From Lacipirellulaceae bacterium (GTDB taxonomy: Bacteria > Planctomycetota > Planctomycetia > Pirellulales > Lacipirellulaceae): 64,000 bases of DNA. The stretch spans positions 1,550,001 to 1,614,000 of the forward strand of contig JAVJRG010000012.1 in NCBI GenBank assembly GCA_040218535.1, in the 5' to 3' direction. The number at the start of each line of letters is the position of its first letter. Position 1 is the stretch's first letter. Of the stretch, positions 59,640 to 64,000 are shown piece by piece. The notes beneath the pieces are model-generated. The model saw only the letters and a program-made list of their open reading frames with translations, made no database searches and was not told the origin of the DNA. Both the position numbers and the translations under genes were made by a program.

Positions 59640-60140
59640 GATCGTAATCAGCAACGGATCAACGAATCGATCCGTGTCTCGCCGCTGCGTGTGATCAGCG
59701 ACGATGGCGAACAACTAGGCGTAATTACTCGGGACGAGGCGTTAGAAAAAGCACGTGAGGCGGGGCTTGATCTTGTTGAGGTCGCGCCAACCGAAAAGCC
59801 CCCCGTCTGCCGCATCATGGACTTTGGTAAGTTCAAGTACCAGCAGAAGAAGCGGCAAAACAAAGGCCACGTCCATCAAAGCAAGAACAAAGAAATCCGC
59901 CTGCGCCCCAAGATCGGCCAACACGATTACGAGACGAAACGCGACCGCGCTCGCAAGTTCCTCGGGGCACGCGATAAAGTGATCTGCTCGGTCATTTTCC
60001 GTGGCCGCGAAAACGCCCACGTTGAAGAAGGCTTCAAGCTCGTTGAGCGACTCGTCGAGGAACTCGAAGACGTCGCTAAGATCGAGCAGCCCGCAAAGAT
60101 GGCCGGACGGCGAATCGTGATGGTGCTAGCGCCGAAGTAG
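59637..60140 (+). CDS. infC: Translation initiation factor IF-3
   Basis: From the AUC at 59637 the protein has 167 residues, the usual length, beginning (f)M-DRNQQRINESIRVSPLRVI. The N domain has SDDGEQLGVITRDEALEKAR and APTEKPPVCRIMDFGKF, and the C domain has KEIRLRPKIGQHDYETKRDR and VEELEDVAKIEQPAKMAGRR. A GTG at 59691 would remove the first 18 residues, which are conserved in IF3. IF3 binds the 30S subunit and checks start codons. The usual rpmI-rplT do not follow; a convergent kinase ends 8 bp away. Confidence 0.95.
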   Translation: MDRNQQRINESIRVSPLRVISDDGEQLGVITRDEALEKAREAGLDLVEVAPTEKPPVCRIMDFGKFKYQQKKRQNKGHVHQSKNKEIRLRPKIGQHDYETKRDRARKFLGARDKVICSVIFRGRENAHVEEGFKLVERLVEELEDVAKIEQPAKMAGRRIVMVLAPK

Positions 60141-60148
60141 GCGTTGCG

Positions 60149-63121
60149 TTATGGATCACGTCGCGGTGCTAGTTGCTTGACGAGTCGTGGGATGTCCTTG
60201 GAGCCTGGAGTGGGGAGTTTCCAGATGCGATCAGTTTTCTCTGTGGTAGTTTTTAGAGTCTTTCCATCAGAGCTAAATGCTAGTTGGGTTATTTTTGCCT
60301 CGTGAAGCATCTCTTCACCCACGGGGACGCCTGTCGAGGCATCCCAGACTCGTACGGCTTTCTCTGCGCCAATTGCTAGTTGAGTCGCGCTAGCGTTCAA
60401 CGCGATGGCTGAGACATTGCCACGAAACCGGATCTCCGTTCCGACAGGCTGCCCGGAGTTGATGTCTCTGAAACGGATTACTTGTTTGTCATCAATGACT
60501 GCCTCGATACATCCGCATTGACTAAATACCTTCTTCGATTTCTCTGGTCCGCTACGCGAGGCTTCTCCTGATCGGTTGTCGGTATCGAGATCTCGATCTC
60601 TTTGCTCGTCAAATGTCATGGAGGTCAAGTTCGCATCGTATTCCGTTGTCACCTTCTGGTGGGCATTGACTCCCATGTCGAGGAGTCGGGCCCTACTGGA
60701 GGCAGCGATGAATTTCTTTCCGGTAGGACACAACGTGACGGACTCTGACAATTTATCGTAGCTTTGCGGTAAACGGATGAGCCGTTTGGCCTTGGCATTC
60801 CAATGATGGAAAACTCCACCAGAGGCCGTCACTACCACCTCTCCATCAGGGCAGAAAGTGAGCAGTTCGATCGGCTCAGGATGCCTCAGAGGATGGATGT
60901 GAACCTGTTCCCCCGTCTCGGTGCTCCACACTTTTGCTGTCTTCTCGGAAGCAGAAGTCAGTCGCGTACTATCGCGGTTAAAGGCGAGCCGGCTCACCTG
61001 CCCCTCATGTGGCAGCGGTCCGCCAATAGGATCGCCACTTTTCGTGTCCCACAACCAGACGGAATCGACGGGAGTGGCGGCAGCCAATTTCGAGCCATCG
61101 GGGCTAAACAGCACGGGAAGCTCACCCGCTCTGAGATTGCTAAGGTCCGTCCCTCGGAGAGCGATCAAGTAAGAAACTGACTCAAGCTGCATCAGGCTGC
61201 CCAACGGCTTGCACGTTTTGGCGTCCCATAACCTGATTCCGTTGAATGATGCGGTAGCCACCTTGGTTGCAGATGCGTCAACTGCCAGTGAAGGGACTAG
61301 CAGATCAACGTCGATGGCTTTTCCCTTATGTTTGATCAGCTGAGCTGACTGGAAGCCTGTGTCGGAGTTCCAGACGTAACTTAACTTGGCTGTGGTCGAG
61401 GCAGCAATGAGATTGCCGTCGCTACTGCTTGCAAACGACAAAACCCGTCTGGGGTGCATCATCGGTTTGCCGACTAGCTGGTGTGTTTCAGAATCCCAGA
61501 GGCGTATCGTATTATCCTCTGCGAGAGTCAGGATTCGAGAACCATCAGAAGTGAATCGAACGGTTTGGATTATGGAGTTACCATGTGGTAGTTCTCCCCG
61601 CCTCTGGCCAGTGTCGGATTGAAACAAGTGGACGGTATCGCCCGTTGCGATTGCCAGATGCTCTCCATTAGGGCTAAAGGCAACCGATGAGTCACCGTTC
61701 GTGTCGGTGAGAATCGCTATTAGCCGCCCGCCCCTGGTTAGCCTGTCAGCTAAAACGCGACCGTAAGCCGGTTTAAGTGGATCGTCTTCAGCGCGTAGAT
61801 TCCATGCTCTCAAGAGCTGTTCCACTCCATTATGGAGTCGATGATTGGCGTATTCGCTAACGCCAAAGTTGAACAGGGCCTTCGACGCTTCTTTGACACG
61901 CTGCATTGCCAGAAATTCCTGCGCTTCCGCCCTAGAGATCTCGGCGTTGATTTGCTCGTTTGCTTTTCTCAGGAGGCCTGACCGATAAGTTGCCACAATA
62001 GCAACGGCAATTGACCCCAGCACCAACGCGCTATAAAGAATCGCCACTTCGTGATTTCTTTTCGCCCATCGCCACGTCTTACCCGCGCGACTGATTGGTC
62101 GGGCCAGTATTGGTTTCCCAGCGAGGAAGCGTTCGAGTTCGCATCCGACCGCTTCGGTTGAGGGGTACCTGCGGTCTGGTTCTTTCTCGAGGCACTTGAG
62201 GGCGATCGTTTCCAGGTCGCGGGGAATGGAGGAGTTGAACTGCCGCAGTCCGGGGGCGTCGTTGTTGATCACCTTGTGCAGTAGCATCCGCGTGGTGCCC
62301 CGGAAGGGCAGCTCGCCGGTGAGCATTTGGAACAGCAGCACGCCCAAGGAGTAAACATCCGTGGTGCGATCAACACGATGCGATTCGCCACGGGCTTGTT
62401 CCGGGGACATGTACGCAGGTGTGCCAAGGACGGCCCCGTCGAGCGTCATCGTCACTTCGCCCGCATCGCGTTTGGCGAGGCCGAAGTCCATGAGATGGGG
62501 TTCGCCCGCGTCGTCGATCATCACGTTCTGGGGTTTGATGTCACGATGGATCACCCCTCGTTCGTGCGCATGGTGCAAGGCGTCAGCCAGCTTAACCCCC
62601 ATCTCGACCACTTCACGCTGCGTAAGTTGCCTGTCGACGATCAATTCCGCGAGCGACACACCACGGATGAAGTCGCTGACAATGTAAATCGTCTCCGCCT
62701 GACGACCGACTTCGTAAACGGAGACGATGTGCGAGTGACTCAGTTGGGCTGCTGAGCGAGCTTCTCGAAAAAACTGCTCCTCCTGCGCGGGCTCGAGTTG
62801 GCCCCGCCGCGGGATCTTGACGGCGACGGTGCGATCGAGTTCCGTATCGTAGGCTTTCCAGACAGTCCCGAAGGCACCCGCTCCGAGACGCTCAACGAGT
62901 TTAAATTGGCCTAGTTCCTTGACACTCAGCGCGTCTCGCGTGGTATTGTCATCGTTGACGAGACTGAAATTACTGCCGCATGAGGGGCAGTCGATGCTGC
63001 TCAGTTCGGCATTGGGAAGCAACTCAATGGGCAGACGGCAGTTGGGGCAGCGGACGTTAAACGCCCGTGTTTCGAAGTCTTCCCCAGAGGCATCGGACAA
63101 GAGTTTGATCCCGGAAGTCAA
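60149..63121 (-). CDS. Ser/Thr protein kinase with zinc ribbon, membrane segment and WD40 repeats
   Basis: 990 residues. A zinc ribbon (C25, C28, C45, C48) opens the protein. The kinase domain (about 73-335) has the Gly loop GAGAFG (80-85), K102, HRD (192-194) and DFG (212-214), so it should be active. A membrane helix (about 360-385, EVAILYSALVLGSIAVAIVA) follows, then a coiled linker and at least seven WD40 units (for example TIRLWDSETHQLVG, RVWDASTGVPVG). The frame has no early ATG; TTG at 63121 is the likely start, with low certainty. Such WD40 kinases are typical of planctomycetes; targets are unknown. Confidence 0.9.
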   Translation of the reverse strand: MTSGIKLLSDASGEDFETRAFNVRCPNCRLPIELLPNAELSSIDCPSCGSNFSLVNDDNTTRDALSVKELGQFKLVERLGAGAFGTVWKAYDTELDRTVAVKIPRRGQLEPAQEEQFFREARSAAQLSHSHIVSVYEVGRQAETIYIVSDFIRGVSLAELIVDRQLTQREVVEMGVKLADALHHAHERGVIHRDIKPQNVMIDDAGEPHLMDFGLAKRDAGEVTMTLDGAVLGTPAYMSPEQARGESHRVDRTTDVYSLGVLLFQMLTGELPFRGTTRMLLHKVINNDAPGLRQFNSSIPRDLETIALKCLEKEPDRRYPSTEAVGCELERFLAGKPILARPISRAGKTWRWAKRNHEVAILYSALVLGSIAVAIVATYRSGLLRKANEQINAEISRAEAQEFLAMQRVKEASKALFNFGVSEYANHRLHNGVEQLLRAWNLRAEDDPLKPAYGRVLADRLTRGGRLIAILTDTNGDSSVAFSPNGEHLAIATGDTVHLFQSDTGQRRGELPHGNSIIQTVRFTSDGSRILTLAEDNTIRLWDSETHQLVGKPMMHPRRVLSFASSSDGNLIAASTTAKLSYVWNSDTGFQSAQLIKHKGKAIDVDLLVPSLAVDASATKVATASFNGIRLWDAKTCKPLGSLMQLESVSYLIALRGTDLSNLRAGELPVLFSPDGSKLAAATPVDSVWLWDTKSGDPIGGPLPHEGQVSRLAFNRDSTRLTSASEKTAKVWSTETGEQVHIHPLRHPEPIELLTFCPDGEVVVTASGGVFHHWNAKAKRLIRLPQSYDKLSESVTLCPTGKKFIAASSRARLLDMGVNAHQKVTTEYDANLTSMTFDEQRDRDLDTDNRSGEASRSGPEKSKKVFSQCGCIEAVIDDKQVIRFRDINSGQPVGTEIRFRGNVSAIALNASATQLAIGAEKAVRVWDASTGVPVGEEMLHEAKITQLAFSSDGKTLKTTTEKTDRIWKLPTPGSKDIPRLVKQLAPRRDP

Positions 63122-63248
63122 GTCAGACGAGAAGCAAGAAGAGCAGCAAACTCAAGCTACAATATGGCTGCAATTGAGAGTTTTCGCAAATCCTGTTGTG
63201 ATTTTCCCGGCGACCAAGTTTGGTCGCGGCAGGCTCGTGATCACTTGT

Positions 63249-64000
63249 CTATTTTGCGAACCGCACGCAATAAACCTGCGGCAGGTGCGTGGTGACGCAC
63301 TCCCATAAGTCGCCACCATTGTCGCTGGTCCACAGCCCGCCGGTAGAGGAGCCCATCGCGAGCCGATTTCCGGTAGCGTCAATGTCGAGCGCGTGGCGGA
63401 AGACGATGTCGTAGCAGTGTTCGCTCGGTAGGCCTTTGTCGAGAATTGCGAACGACTTGCCGCCGTCGCGGGTGCGGTTGACGACCAGCTTGCCGTCGAC
63501 GGGAACGCGACACTCGTCCTTCACGCCGGGGACGAACCAAGCACTCTGCGGGTCGGTTGGATCGACGGCCACAGCAAAGCCGAACGCGGAAGGCTCGGGC
63601 GTTAGTTCTTCCCACTGACGACCGCCGTTGGTTGTGTGGAAGATGCCGTTGTGATGTTGCACCCAGAGGGTTTCCGGGTCGGCTTGGCATTGCACAAGCA
63701 GGTGAGGATCTTGCCCGTTGGGATTATCGGCCTGCTCGGGCGGCATATATTCGGCCCGCATTCCTTTCGTGCGGTGCTCCCAAGTTTCGCCCGCGTCTTC
63801 GGTGACCCAGACACCGCCGCAAGAGATTCCAACTGTAAGGTGATCGCTATTCTGTGGATGAACGGCTACCGAATGAATGCCCGGACTATCTTTGCCACCG
63901 CCAAACCATTGCCAACGATCTTCGCGATCCCAGAGTGAGGTGACCAGTTCCCATGAATCGCCTCGGTCGTTCGACCTGAACAGGCCACCGGGAATCGTGC
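63249..64000 (-). CDS. BNR/sialidase-like beta-propeller protein (cut by the window edge)
   Basis: The frame is open from the window end to a stop at 63249, 250 codons. Repeats with the Asp-box pattern SxDxGxxW/TxDGGxxF are seen: SNDRGDSWE, TEDAGETWE, TTNGGRQWE, TRDGGKSF and TSDNGGDLWE. This is the WD40/YVTN/BNR-like family (sortilin or photosystem-assembly Ycf48-like propellers). The N-terminus lies outside the window. Catalytic sialidase residues cannot be judged; many such proteins are not sialidases. Confidence 0.85.
   Translation of the reverse strand, partial: TIPGGLFRSNDRGDSWELVTSLWDREDRWQWFGGGKDSPGIHSVAVHPQNSDHLTVGISCGGVWVTEDAGETWEHRTKGMRAEYMPPEQADNPNGQDPHLLVQCQADPETLWVQHHNGIFHTTNGGRQWEELTPEPSAFGFAVAVDPTDPQSAWFVPGVKDECRVPVDGKLVVNRTRDGGKSFAILDKGLPSEHCYDIVFRHALDIDATGNRLAMGSSTGGLWTSDNGGDLWECVTTHLPQVYCVRFAK

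Noticed and set aside
1-64000. CRISPR array
   Set aside because: No series of regularly spaced identical 24-40-bp repeats was seen. The repeats present are palindromes or pairs.

Overview
The window reads as chromosomal DNA of a planctomycete, most likely of the Pirellulales type. The evidence is the combination of many PEP-CTERM secreted proteins, a tetrahydromethanopterin-linked cyclohydrolase (mch), an OleC/OleD pair, a TIGR03545/TIGR03546 pair, a Ser/Thr kinase fused to WD40 repeats, and dispersed GC-rich palindromes in intergenic DNA. This assignment is inferred from gene families, not from a marker-gene search.

Layout. 1-4.9 kb: tail of a REP-associated transposase, YbaB, sigma-54 (rpoN), NrdR and small hypotheticals. 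4.9-22.2 kb: mutS, a di-haem peroxidase with a PEP-CTERM tail, a thioredoxin-fold lipoprotein, aspS, oleD-oleC, an ATP-grasp ligase overlapping mch, TIGR03545/03546, and an eight-haem TPR cytochrome ending next to a tRNA with anticodon CAT.

22.26-41.33 kb: a 19.0-kb integrative island in the 3' end of that tRNA. It is bounded by a 67-bp direct repeat (66/67 identical) exactly 19,004 bp apart. All genes I accept lie on the minus strand. In transcription order they are: an orphan gene; hsdM, a PD-(D/E)XK-like gene, hsdS and a Fic gene joined by 4-nt overlaps; a DUF262/DUF1524 (GmrSD-like) gene and hsdR; an orphan gene; an AlpA-like regulator; a replication cassette (DUF669 SSB-like protein, AEP primase, DnaB-like ATPase, winged-helix protein); two small regulators; and the integrase. 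The integrase reading frame runs into the tRNA and stops there. At the far end of the island the same frame continues as a 58-codon tail, so excision should restore a longer integrase. The crossover site therefore lies inside the integrase gene.

41.5-47.5 kb: a probable c-di-GMP-controlled exopolysaccharide locus (HlyD-type adaptor, degenerate receiver-PilZ-zinc-ribbon protein, processive GT2, then GT4), followed by a periplasmic peroxiredoxin. 47.6-56.5 kb: a Tat-exported TIM-barrel isomerase-like protein, then eight tandem paralogues of a roughly 200-residue secreted PEP-CTERM protein and one unrelated PEP-CTERM protein, with clear hairpin terminators and a 1.4-kb stretch without genes. 57.4-60.1 kb: thrS and infC; infC appears to start at AUC. 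60.1-64 kb: a zinc-ribbon Ser/Thr kinase with WD40 repeats, then a BNR-repeat protein cut by the window edge.
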